Below are positions 7,072 through 13,455 of a DNA stretch of 18,798 nt, piece after piece. A program made the translations under genes and the position numbers. How positions within the stretch are numbered: position 1 is the stretch's first letter; each line of letters starts with the position of its first letter. This DNA comes from DATHSY01 sp046729855. Lineage in GTDB: Bacteria; Actinomycetota; UBA4738; HRBIN12. The notes under the pieces are model-generated. The model was not told the origin of the DNA. It ran no database searches and saw only the letters and a list, made by a program, of their open reading frames with translations. The DNA lies in NCBI GenBank assembly GCA_046729855.1, contig JBKPHM010000091.1, positions 1 through 18,798 on the forward strand, written 5' to 3'.

Positions 7072-7919
7072 CGGCCGGCCCGCACGATCGCGTCCACCAC
7101 GCGGACGACCTTCGCGATGTCCCGGACGTCGTGCACACGCATGATGTGCGCACCCCTGCCGACCAACCACGCGACCGCCGCGGCCGTGCCCTCGAGGCGT
7201 TCCTCGACCGGCGCATCGTCCAGCAGCGCCGCGATGAAGCGCTTCCGCGAAGGTCCGACGAGAACCGGCTGGCCGAGGGCCAGCAGCTCATCGACGTTGG
7301 CGAGAAGGGCGAGGTTGTGCTGGAGATCCTTCCCGAAGCCGATCCCCGGGTCGATCGCAAGGCGCTCGGTCGCGATGCCCGCGAGCCCGGCCGCCTCGAC
7401 GCGTTCGCGGAGGAACTCCTTCACCTCGGCGACCACGTCGTCGTACCGCGGCGCCTCCTGCATCGTCCTAGGGTCGCCCTTCATGTGCATCAGGACCATC
7501 CCGGCGCTCGCCGCTCGCACGACATCGAACATCGCCGGATCCTCCCCGCCCGAGACGTCGTTCACGATCGTCGCCCCGACCGAGAGAGCGGCACGCGCGA
7601 CCTCGGGCTTGCGAGTGTCGATCGAGATCGGGACGGGGACGTGTGCGGCGAGGTTCTCGATCACGGGCACGACTCGGTCCAGCTCCTCCCGCACCGAGAC
7701 CGAATCGGATCCCGGACGGGTGGATTCGCCGCCGACGTCCACGATGTCGGCACCCTCGTCGACCATCGCGACGCCGCGGTCGACGGCCGTCCGCTCGCCG
7801 AGGTACATCCCTCCGTCGCTGAAGGAATCGGGCGTGACGTTGAGGATGCCCATGAGCAACGTCCGCTCGCCGCAGTCCAGATCCACGTCGCCGACGCGCC
7901 ACACGAGCCGCTCAGGCAT
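7068..7919 (-). CDS. folP: Dihydropteroate synthase
   Basis: FolP condenses 6-hydroxymethyl-dihydropterin pyrophosphate with p-aminobenzoate to give dihydropteroate and is the sulfonamide target. The 283-residue TIM-barrel protein shows all the usual landmarks: MGILNVTPDSFSDGGMY (loop 1), DIVDVGGESTRPGSD (loop 2), PISIDTRKPEVARAAL, IVNDVSGGEDP, MVLMHMKGDPRTMQ, LAIDPGIGFGKDLQHN and VGPSRKRFI. The start ATG at 7919 lies 25 residues before the LNVTPDSF motif, as expected. The stop overlaps the start of the alpha/beta hydrolase (ATGA). In related genomes folE lies directly upstream; here about 3.2 kb of other genes separate folE from folP, so folP needs a promoter in 7920-8146 or read-through. 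Confidence 0.98.
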   Translation of the reverse strand: MPERLVWRVGDVDLDCGERTLLMGILNVTPDSFSDGGMYLGERTAVDRGVAMVDEGADIVDVGGESTRPGSDSVSVREELDRVVPVIENLAAHVPVPISIDTRKPEVARAALSVGATIVNDVSGGEDPAMFDVVRAASAGMVLMHMKGDPRTMQEAPRYDDVVAEVKEFLRERVEAAGLAGIATERLAIDPGIGFGKDLQHNLALLANVDELLALGQPVLVGPSRKRFIAALLDDAPVEERLEGTAAAVAWLVGRGAHIMRVHDVRDIAKVVRVVDAIVRAGR

Positions 7920-7950
7920 GACCCCCCATCGTAGCCAGCAGGCCGCATGG

Positions 7951-7968
7951 GGGGCCTTGGCGGGCCCC
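7951..7968. repeat. GGGGCC / GGCCCC hairpin beside the plus-strand promoter
   Basis: GGGGCC at 7951-7956 pairs with GGCCCC at 7963-7968 around TTGGCG. The same stretch holds a CCTTGGC direct repeat (7955-7961 and 7967-7973), twelve bases apart. It touches the candidate -35 box at 7969-7974, so it could be an operator for the RNHCP transcript or a site acting on folP, which starts at 7919 on the other strand. No binding protein can be named. Confidence 0.3.
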
Positions 7969-7997
7969 TTGGCAGGACGTCTCTACCGCGGTACCGT
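7969..7997 (+). promoter_or_regulatory. Candidate sigma-70-type promoter for the leader ORF and RNHCP gene
   Basis: TTGGCA at 7969-7974 matches five of six positions of TTGACA. After a 17-base spacer, TACCGT at 7992-7997 fits the actinobacterial TAnnnT -10 pattern. A start near 8004 would give a short 5' leader that contains the GGGAGG ribosome-binding site at 8018-8023 and the 18-codon ORF at 8031. A perfect 10-base palindrome TACCGCGGTA (7984-7993) overlaps the -10 box and could be an operator. This is consensus reading only. Confidence 0.45.
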
Positions 7998-8030
7998 TCT
8001 CCCGTCAGATCGACCCAGGGAGGTGGACCG

Positions 8031-8087
8031 ATGACTGCGGGTTTGGTGGTCGTCACGTCGCGCCCTGGTTCCGCTCGTTCGGTCTGA
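8031..8087 (+). CDS. 18-residue upstream leader ORF
   Basis: ATG at 8031 follows GGGAGG (8018-8023) with a seven-base spacer, one of the best ribosome-binding arrangements in the window. The frame reads MTAGLVVVTSRPGSARSV and stops at TGA 8085-8087. It lies between a credible promoter and the RNHCP gene, with 59 bases to the next ATG. After the stop, GCGTCG (8093-8098) can pair with CGACGC (8111-8116), and the alternative pairing GGACG (8106-8110) with CGTCC (8131-8135) would lie right beside the ribosome-binding site of the RNHCP gene. This looks like a possible attenuation or translation-coupling leader. The peptide has no run of one amino acid, so no amino-acid signal is evident. It could also be a chance ORF. 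Confidence 0.4.
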   Translation: MTAGLVVVTSRPGSARSV

Positions 8088-8146
8088 TCCCGGCGTCGGC
8101 CTCCAGGACGCGACGCGCATCCCACCGTCACGTCCGGGAGGTCCCC

Positions 8147-8518
8147 ATGTCACGAGACCAGCGTCGCCGCGCGCGGCGCCGGGAACCGAGCTCGTTCCGC
8201 TGCGGCTACTGTCGGCTCGACGTGCCGACCGACGCCCTCGGCACGGCGCATCGCAACCACTGCCCGAACTGCCTCTGGAGCCGTCACGTTGACGACGTCC
8301 CAGGCGACCGGGCGGCGGAGTGCGGCTCGCTGATGGAGCCGATCGCGATCAGCGTGCGCGGAACAGGCGAGTGGGTCGTCGTCCACCGCTGCACGGGGTG
8401 CGACGCCGTGCATCTGAACCGGTCCGCCGGCGACGACAACCCGCTGATGCTGCTCCGCGTCGCCGTCAGGCCGCTCTCGCAGCCGCCGTTTCCGCTCGAG
8501 CGCCTCGGGCTGCTCTGA
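8147..8518 (+). CDS. RNHCP domain zinc-ribbon protein
   Basis: The 123-residue protein has the family signature HRNHCPNCLWSRHVD (about residues 35-50) and paired cysteines suited to zinc binding: CGYC near residue 19, CPNC near 40 and CTGC near 84. An arginine-rich N-terminus (SRDQRRRARRRE) could contact nucleic acid. RNHCP proteins are small, uncharacterised and widespread in Gram-positive bacteria; the name comes from the conserved residues. The start at 8147 has GGGAGG (8136-8141) five bases upstream. It is one of two full-length plus-strand genes in the window and converges with the propeller gene, whose stop is 27 bases away. No function is established; rRNA or mRNA binding is only a guess from the basic tail and zinc ribbon. 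Confidence 0.88.
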   Translation: MSRDQRRRARRREPSSFRCGYCRLDVPTDALGTAHRNHCPNCLWSRHVDDVPGDRAAECGSLMEPIAISVRGTGEWVVVHRCTGCDAVHLNRSAGDDNPLMLLRVAVRPLSQPPFPLERLGLL

Positions 8519-8545
8519 GCGATAAGCGCGAACGCACGAGGCCGC

Positions 8546-10618
8546 CTACGCGATGTCGACGCGCGTCAGGCTACCGTCGTAGTTGAGGACCCAGATCGAG
8601 GTCTCGGTCAGCGCGGCCGCGTTCGCGCCGGGGAGCTCCATGAAGTACCGGATCTTGCCGGTCGCCGGGTCGAGCCGGGCCAGGCTGTCCGAGCGGTTCC
8701 CGTTCCCGCCGGGATACGCGGCGTACCAGATGCCCGACTCCCCTGCGGCCAGGAACCCGCGTGGACCGCGGTGCTCTTCGAACGCCATCGGTGCCCCGAT
8801 CGTCTGTGCCGTTCTGGGATCCAGCTGGACGAAGCCCCCGGCGAGCGACGCCCACACCTGCCCCCGCCACATAACGAGTCGGCCGATCCCGCAGGGTGGG
8901 TCGATGGCTGACCTCGTCAGGATCTCGTTCGTGTTCGGGTCGATGGTCGTCAGGAACCCGCACGGCCCGTCGTCGTTCGTCCATTCGAGCTCTTCCAACA
9001 ACACCCCATCCGCAACCGCCTCGATCCCGCTGACGTAGTTGCTCTCCAGCGGCACGCGGGCGACGACTTGATCCGTCGCAGGATCGACGCGAACGACCTC
9101 GGCATGCCCCTCCCCGAAGATGCCAACCCAGACGCCGGCATCGTTCACCGAGACGTCAGCACCCCAGCTTCCTCCGAGCGGTATGGTCGCAACGACCTCG
9201 GCCGTACTCGGGTCGATACGCTGCAGGATGGCTTCCGGTCCGCGATCCCCACCAGGGGTTCGGCCGCCTCCTGTCACCCAGATCGAATCTCCGTCGAAGG
9301 TCAGACCCGCTTCTGCGCTCTCGAAGCTCGGACTCGTCTCAAGTGGGATCTCGTTCACGACCTCGGCCCTGGGGTCGATCTGGAAGAGCATGTTGCGATC
9401 GACACCGCCCCCTCCCTCGACCCCGTACGCCGTCACCCAAACGCTGCCGGCCGCGTACACCATCGCGGTCGTCTGACCGAGCGGCCCGACCTCGCTCGTG
9501 GTCGCGATGCGCGGCTCGACGTCGGGCAACGACTCCGCCGTGGGCGCCGGAGATTGGACCTCGTTGACGGGCGTACGGGGGATCGGTTGCCAGGCCGGTG
9601 AATATGCCATGGGAATGTCGCCGAGTTCGCGGACGCCCGAGCCATCGGCCTTCATCACATAGAGTCCTGCTTGATCCGCCCGGTCGCTCTCGAACACGAG
9701 CATCGAGCCGTCGGGTGACCAAGCGGGCGTCCAATCATGCCCAGGATCCTCGGTGAGCCGCGTGACGCCGGAGCCATCCGCGTCCATCACGTAGATCTCC
9801 GGATCTCCGTCGCCGTCGCTGGCGAACGCGATCTTCGACCCGTCCGGCGACCATGCCGGGTCGTACGCGCCCCCCGCGGGGAGGCGACTCACGTTCGTAG
9901 GCCTGCCGCCATCGGCATCCATGACGTACACCTGGGGGACGCCGTCGCGGTTCGACACGAACGCGATGCGGGCCATGTCCGGTGACCATGTAGGGAAGAG
10001 ATCCTCGTCCGGATCATTCGTCAATCGACCCTTGCCGGATCGGTCGACGGCCACGACGTAGATCTCGTCGTTGCCGTCTTCGTTGCTCACGAACGCGATC
10101 CGCGTGCCGTCCGGGGACCAGCTGGGCAGGTACTGCCATCCCGGGCCTCCCGCCAGCACCTCATCGTTGGACCCGTCGGCGTTCATCACGTGGATGTCCG
10201 GGGCACCACCGCCTTGCGCGGAGGTCTGCACGACGTACGCGACGCGCGAACCGTCCGGCGACCACGCCGGTTGGATCGCGCTCTCCCCGCGCAGATGCGT
10301 GAGCTGCTGCAGCCCTGAGCCATCCGGGTTGACGACATAGATCTGCCATGTCGACCCGTCGAAGCCGGAGAAGGCGATCTTGCCATTCATGATGCTGGAC
10401 ACCTCTCCGATCGATGGTTGGGTGGTCTGAAACGCACGAACGGTCAGCACGGTGGCCGCCACGGCGAGCGCAAGCGCGACGCCGATGGCGGCCAGCGGCG
10501 AGCGGCGACGGGTGACCTGAGACGCCGCCCCTCGCGCCTCGCGGCGCTCGATGTCCGGCCACAGGTTCGGCGGCCGCGTTCGCGCGAGGGAACGGAACCG
10601 GTCGTCCAGGTCACGCAT
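8546..10618 (-). CDS. One-pass membrane protein with two beta-propellers, probable anti-sigma partner
   Basis: The 690-residue protein has a short cytoplasmic N-terminus (about 41 residues, with PPNLWPDIERREARG), one membrane helix (about 42-62, rich in A, V and L) and a large extracytoplasmic part. Residues about 78-346 form a TolB/PD40-type propeller with six WSPDG-like blades at 119, 167, 211, 256, 300 and 343 (WSPDM at 211, the last degenerate WQPIP). Residues about 371-690 form a second propeller of a YncE or virginiamycin-lyase style, with repeats such as GSVWVTAYG, DSIWVTGGG and AGVWVGIFG each followed by an IDP or VDP element. Its ATG overlaps the ECF sigma stop by eight bases (ATGCGTGA), so the pair is translationally coupled. 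The layout suggests a membrane anti-sigma factor with an external sensor, but the N-terminus lacks the HxxxCxxC zinc motif of ZAS proteins, so this role is inferred. Confidence 0.85.
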   Translation of the reverse strand: MRDLDDRFRSLARTRPPNLWPDIERREARGAASQVTRRRSPLAAIGVALALAVAATVLTVRAFQTTQPSIGEVSSIMNGKIAFSGFDGSTWQIYVVNPDGSGLQQLTHLRGESAIQPAWSPDGSRVAYVVQTSAQGGGAPDIHVMNADGSNDEVLAGGPGWQYLPSWSPDGTRIAFVSNEDGNDEIYVVAVDRSGKGRLTNDPDEDLFPTWSPDMARIAFVSNRDGVPQVYVMDADGGRPTNVSRLPAGGAYDPAWSPDGSKIAFASDGDGDPEIYVMDADGSGVTRLTEDPGHDWTPAWSPDGSMLVFESDRADQAGLYVMKADGSGVRELGDIPMAYSPAWQPIPRTPVNEVQSPAPTAESLPDVEPRIATTSEVGPLGQTTAMVYAAGSVWVTAYGVEGGGGVDRNMLFQIDPRAEVVNEIPLETSPSFESAEAGLTFDGDSIWVTGGGRTPGGDRGPEAILQRIDPSTAEVVATIPLGGSWGADVSVNDAGVWVGIFGEGHAEVVRVDPATDQVVARVPLESNYVSGIEAVADGVLLEELEWTNDDGPCGFLTTIDPNTNEILTRSAIDPPCGIGRLVMWRGQVWASLAGGFVQLDPRTAQTIGAPMAFEEHRGPRGFLAAGESGIWYAAYPGGNGNRSDSLARLDPATGKIRYFMELPGANAAALTETSIWVLNYDGSLTRVDIA

Positions 10619-11099
10619 CCTCGGCCTCCAATAGCTCCCTCAGACGCTTCCGGCCGCGCATCAGGTGCACCTTCACGGCGCCCGGCGACGAGCCGATGAT
10701 CGCGGCGATCTCGCGGAGCGAATAGCCCTCGGCGTGATGCAGCACGACCGCCGCTCGCTGTTTCGGGGAGAGCCGGGCGAGCGCAGCCACGAGCTCCCGC
10801 GCCGGCTCCTCCACCTCGTACGAGAGCTCCCTGGGGTCGCCCACTTCGCTCCTCCGGCGCTTTAGCTCGCCACGCGCGATCCGGAACACCGACCGCCACA
10901 CCCACCGCTCCACGTCCACGACCGCATCGCCCCGTCTCAGCACCTGCGCGAACGCCTCGGCCACCGCGTCGCTCGCCACCTCGGGGTCGCCGCCGAACGC
11001 CAGGATCGCGCGCCACATCCGGTCGCCCTGCTCGCGGTACAGGCGCTCGAGTTCCGATCGTCGGTCCGTGCCCGCCGGCGCATGGTCCACCCTCGCCAT
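10611..11099 (-). CDS. ECF-type RNA polymerase sigma factor
   Basis: The 162-residue protein has the two-domain ECF layout. Sigma region 2 spans about 15-83 (LERLYREQGDRMWRAILAF, then VERWVWRSVFRIARGELKRR), and region 4 spans about 103-157 (LSPKQRAAVVLHHAEGYSLR, then GSSPGAVKVHLMRGRKRL). The ATG at 11099 is preferred; a longer in-frame start at 11303 would overlap folE by more than 120 bases and adds nothing sigma-like. There is no Shine-Dalgarno sequence before 11099, but an ECF-type promoter (GGAACC-N18-GTCGTT) ends eight bases before it, which would make the mRNA nearly leaderless. The stop overlaps the propeller gene. It likely directs polymerase to genes answering an envelope signal sensed by its partner, including itself. 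Confidence 0.92.
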   Translation of the reverse strand: MARVDHAPAGTDRRSELERLYREQGDRMWRAILAFGGDPEVASDAVAEAFAQVLRRGDAVVDVERWVWRSVFRIARGELKRRRSEVGDPRELSYEVEEPARELVAALARLSPKQRAAVVLHHAEGYSLREIAAIIGSSPGAVKVHLMRGRKRLRELLEAEDA

Positions 11100-11107
11100 A
11101 CAGGAGG

Positions 11108-11137
11108 AACGACCGGCGGATCGGTGAACATGGTTCC
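11108..11137 (-). promoter_or_regulatory. Candidate autoregulated ECF promoter
   Basis: On the minus strand GGAACC (11137-11132) is followed after 18 bases by GTCGTT (11113-11108). GGAAC plus a (C)GTC/GTT-type -10 is the common ECF pattern. Transcription would begin near 11101-11102, one to three bases before the sigma ATG at 11099, which agrees with the absence of a Shine-Dalgarno sequence. An ECF sigma commonly drives its own promoter. Confidence is limited because the motif is short. Confidence 0.5.
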
Positions 11138-11179
11138 CGATCTCGATGGACAGACGGCGGGCCAGCAGCGTGGCGCCCG

Positions 11180-12769
11180 TCAGCCCCGGTCGATGTAGTT
11201 CAGCGCCTCCTGGCGCGTCCGCGCGTCGTGCCGGAAGAGTCCCCGCACGGCGGAGGTCACCGTTCGGGAGCCGGGCTTCTTGATCCCCCGCATCGTGAGG
11301 CACAGGTGTTCGGCGTCAATCATCACGAACACACCCCGCGGCTCGAGCGCCTGCTCGAGCGCGTCGGCGATCTGCGTCGTCAGGCGCTCCTGGACCTGTG
11401 GGCGCTTCGCGAGCGTGTCGACGACGCGGGCGATCTTGGATAGCCCAGTGATTCTCCCGTCCTTGTTCGGGATGTACGCGACGTGAGCCTTCCCGACCCA
11501 CGGCAGCAGATGATGCTCGCAGTTGTGGGTTTGGATCGCACCGACGAGGAATGTCGGATACGGCTCACACTCGAAGCTGTACACCGTATACGGCTTTCGC
11601 CCGATGGCCTGGATCCGGCGGATGGCCTCGATCCCGACCCATTCGGCGTCAGGTGGAAGGAGTGGGATGTCGCGCGGACGGTACCCCGGCTTGCCATGCC
11701 ATCCCTGTCGATGCCAGTACCGCGAGACGTACAGCCGAAACACGCCCGGGTGCTGCTTCCCCAGCGGAGCCGGCCTCGATCCGACGATCTCGCCTAGTTC
11801 CTCCAAGAAGGTGAGGTTCGCCGAGACGATGAAACGGGCGTCTCGCTGCGACTTCGACTCGTAGCCGTCTCCATCGATGTACCCGTCGAGGAAGCCCTGC
11901 GTCATCTCCTGCGAACGTAGGACGACGTCCGGAAAGTGGAAGGTCTTGGGCGCCTTCGATCCGCCGAACCAATGAAGGAGCAGCCCGGCGACCTGTCGGG
12001 AGACGAGCCGGACTCGGTAGGAAGGGACATCGGTCTTGCGGAAACCGCTCGGCACCATGACCGGCTCGATCGCTCTCCGTGCGCCGAACGCGACCTCGAG
12101 CGCCCTCGCGAATCGTTCGGCGAAGCCCTTGCTGCGAACGACGAGCGAGATCCTCCGCCCGTCTTGCACACTGCCGTCACTCCCGATCGCGCCGAGGACG
12201 TAACCGAGCTCGTAGCCCTCTTTGACGTCGTAGCGGACCTGACAGAGCCGGCGGGGCTGCGCGTAGACGCGGACCTTCTCTCCGACATGAAGCGAGCCCG
12301 CTTGGACCCACCCACCCGGCGTGAGCACCGGATGTTCCGAGCTCAGGCGAGCGCGATGCCGCTCCGTAATCACCTCCACCAGTTCTCGGGTGTGTCTCGA
12401 GCCGATCGACGTGACCGTCGTCTTCACGAGCGCGCCGTCGTCGTCGAACGTCCATAGTTCGTCACCGACGCGGACGTTCGCCGCCGTCTTGATCCCGCCC
12501 ACCGTGTTCACGAACTGCTTGGAGGGGACGCAGACGGAGTAGAGCGGGATGTCCTTGACCATGATCATCTCGTCGAAGTCCGCGCCGGGGACGACGGTGA
12601 CGAGCGGCGTTGGATCCTCGCCGACGCCGGCGAAGATCTCCTCATACATTGCGGCGACGCGTCGAGGCGTCTCGACGATGCCCGGGCGCTCGGGGTCGTC
12701 GCCGATCCCATCGAGGATCAGCCGCACCCCTTCCTCGATCTTCTTGCGGTCGAACCCGTTGTCGCCCAT
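11180..12769 (-). CDS. folE: GTP cyclohydrolase I precursor interrupted by an intein
   Basis: FolE converts GTP to 7,8-dihydroneopterin triphosphate, the entry step of folate synthesis. The 529-residue reading frame is a normal FolE split in two. Residues 1-79 give the N-terminal half (RPGIVETPRRVAAMYEEIF, then MVKDIPLYSV), and 417-529 give the C-terminal half (CEHHLLPWVGKAHVAYIP, then AEHLCLTMRGIKKPGSRTV). Joined, they make a 192-residue enzyme of ordinary length. The catalytic zinc ligands would be Cys417, His420 and Cys490 of the precursor (80, 83 and 153 after splicing). The 337 residues between are an intein, described separately. Since the break falls at the zinc cysteine, the unspliced protein should be inactive. 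The ATG at 12769 lies nine bases after the HAD gene, so it is probably read from the ftsH-HAD transcript. A weak imperfect hairpin (11151-11179) follows the stop. Confidence 0.96.
   Translation of the reverse strand: MGDNGFDRKKIEEGVRLILDGIGDDPERPGIVETPRRVAAMYEEIFAGVGEDPTPLVTVVPGADFDEMIMVKDIPLYSVCVPSKQFVNTVGGIKTAANVRVGDELWTFDDDGALVKTTVTSIGSRHTRELVEVITERHRARLSSEHPVLTPGGWVQAGSLHVGEKVRVYAQPRRLCQVRYDVKEGYELGYVLGAIGSDGSVQDGRRISLVVRSKGFAERFARALEVAFGARRAIEPVMVPSGFRKTDVPSYRVRLVSRQVAGLLLHWFGGSKAPKTFHFPDVVLRSQEMTQGFLDGYIDGDGYESKSQRDARFIVSANLTFLEELGEIVGSRPAPLGKQHPGVFRLYVSRYWHRQGWHGKPGYRPRDIPLLPPDAEWVGIEAIRRIQAIGRKPYTVYSFECEPYPTFLVGAIQTHNCEHHLLPWVGKAHVAYIPNKDGRITGLSKIARVVDTLAKRPQVQERLTTQIADALEQALEPRGVFVMIDAEHLCLTMRGIKKPGSRTVTSAVRGLFRHDARTRQEALNYIDRG
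11522..12532 (-). mobile_element. LAGLIDADG homing-endonuclease intein in FolE
   Basis: Precursor residues 80-416 (337 residues) form a class 1 intein. It begins with Cys80 (CVPSKQFVNTVGG), which is followed by the block A pattern VRVGDELWTFDDDG. Block B is RLSSEHPVLTPGGW with His146. Block F/G is YTVYSFECEPYPTFLVG and then AIQTHN, ending with the His415-Asn416 pair, and the next residue is Cys417 as the +1 nucleophile. The middle holds two dodecapeptide endonuclease motifs, LGYVLGAIGSDG (188-199, catalytic-position Asp198) and FLDGYIDGDG (293-302, Asp301). Both acidic residues are kept, so the endonuclease may still be active. The splice-site codons were checked on the DNA: TGC at 12532-12530, AAC at 11524-11522 and TGC at 11521-11519. 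The reading frame is open throughout. Both splicing and homing are inferred from motifs. Confidence 0.95.
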
Positions 12770-12778
12770 CGCTCGGTC

Positions 12779-13444
12779 CTACCCCACCGCCGGCACCTGC
12801 GCGTCCAGCGTACGGGGTAAGCCTGACAGGTCAGGGAGCTCACCTACACGGGGCAGGTCCGAGACCTCGCCCAACCGGTTGATCCACACGGCGCGCACCC
12901 CCAGTTCCGCGCACGGCGCGATGTCGTGGAACAGCGACGCCGCGACGTGGACGTGCCGGTCGCGGGCGGCGTCGGTCAGCTCGAAGAACCGCTCCCAGTG
13001 CCCGTGGGCCGGCTTGTACGAGCCAGCGTCGGTCGCGGTGATGCGGACCTCGACCGGGACGCCGATCGCATCGAGCGAGGCTTCTAGCAGATCGGGATCG
13101 GTGTTCGACAGGACGGCGAGGTTCCAGCCGTCCTCGCGCAGCCGTGCGAGCGAGCTCGCCACTTCCGGGAACGGCGGCCAGGACGGCAGCGATTCGGCCA
13201 GCCCCTCGCGGTCGTCGTGGTCGAGCTCGAGCCCCTCGCGGTGCGCGACCCGCTCGAGCGTCTGGGCCAGCACCTCCCGGTACGTGATGGCATGGCCGCG
13301 CTGCACCTCCGGCTCGATCTGGTGATACGCCGACAGCAGCAGCTCGTCGTCGTACTCGGGCCAGATCTCGGACAGCGTGTCTCGGATCCCGCTCATCCAG
13401 TCGATCAGCGTGCCGTAGCAGTCGAACGACGCCCAGCGATCCAT
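12779..13444 (-). CDS. HAD-family hydrolase, type II haloacid dehalogenase-like
   Basis: The 221-residue protein has the HAD motifs: motif I FDCYGTLIDW with nucleophile Asp8, motif II AVLSNTDPD, motif III lysine in GSYKPAHGHWERFF, and motif IV region ASLFHDIAPCAELG followed by VRAVWINR. The FDxYGTLxDW form is characteristic of L-2-haloacid dehalogenases and their many uncharacterised relatives, which more often act on small phosphate esters or unknown substrates. It lies 11 bases after ftsH and nine before folE, all on the minus strand, so it is probably in one operon with them. Some folate pathways need a phosphatase for dihydroneopterin triphosphate or monophosphate, and HAD enzymes can do this, but nothing in the sequence proves that role. 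Confidence 0.88.
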   Translation of the reverse strand: MDRWASFDCYGTLIDWMSGIRDTLSEIWPEYDDELLLSAYHQIEPEVQRGHAITYREVLAQTLERVAHREGLELDHDDREGLAESLPSWPPFPEVASSLARLREDGWNLAVLSNTDPDLLEASLDAIGVPVEVRITATDAGSYKPAHGHWERFFELTDAARDRHVHVAASLFHDIAPCAELGVRAVWINRLGEVSDLPRVGELPDLSGLPRTLDAQVPAVG

Positions 13445-13455
13445 CGAGGCGGACG

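Noticed and set aside
8099..8116. An intrinsic terminator after the leader ORF.
   Set aside because: The GCGTCG/CGACGC stem is short with a 12-base loop and no T-run follows, so it was kept only as a possible regulatory fold.
7978..11179. The sigma/propeller and RNHCP module as a mobile genomic island.
   Set aside because: No transposase, integrase, terminal repeats, target duplication or att-like site was found at either edge. Composition looks like the surroundings by eye.
11100..11303. A longer N-terminus for the ECF sigma factor starting at 11303.
   Set aside because: It would overlap folE by more than 120 bases, has no sigma-like sequence, and would place the ECF promoter inside the gene.
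6190..13444. A haloalkane-degradation pathway made of the alpha/beta hydrolase and the haloacid dehalogenase-like HAD protein.
   Set aside because: The two genes are more than 5 kb apart in different gene sets. No alcohol or aldehyde dehydrogenase links them, and both families have many non-dehalogenase members.
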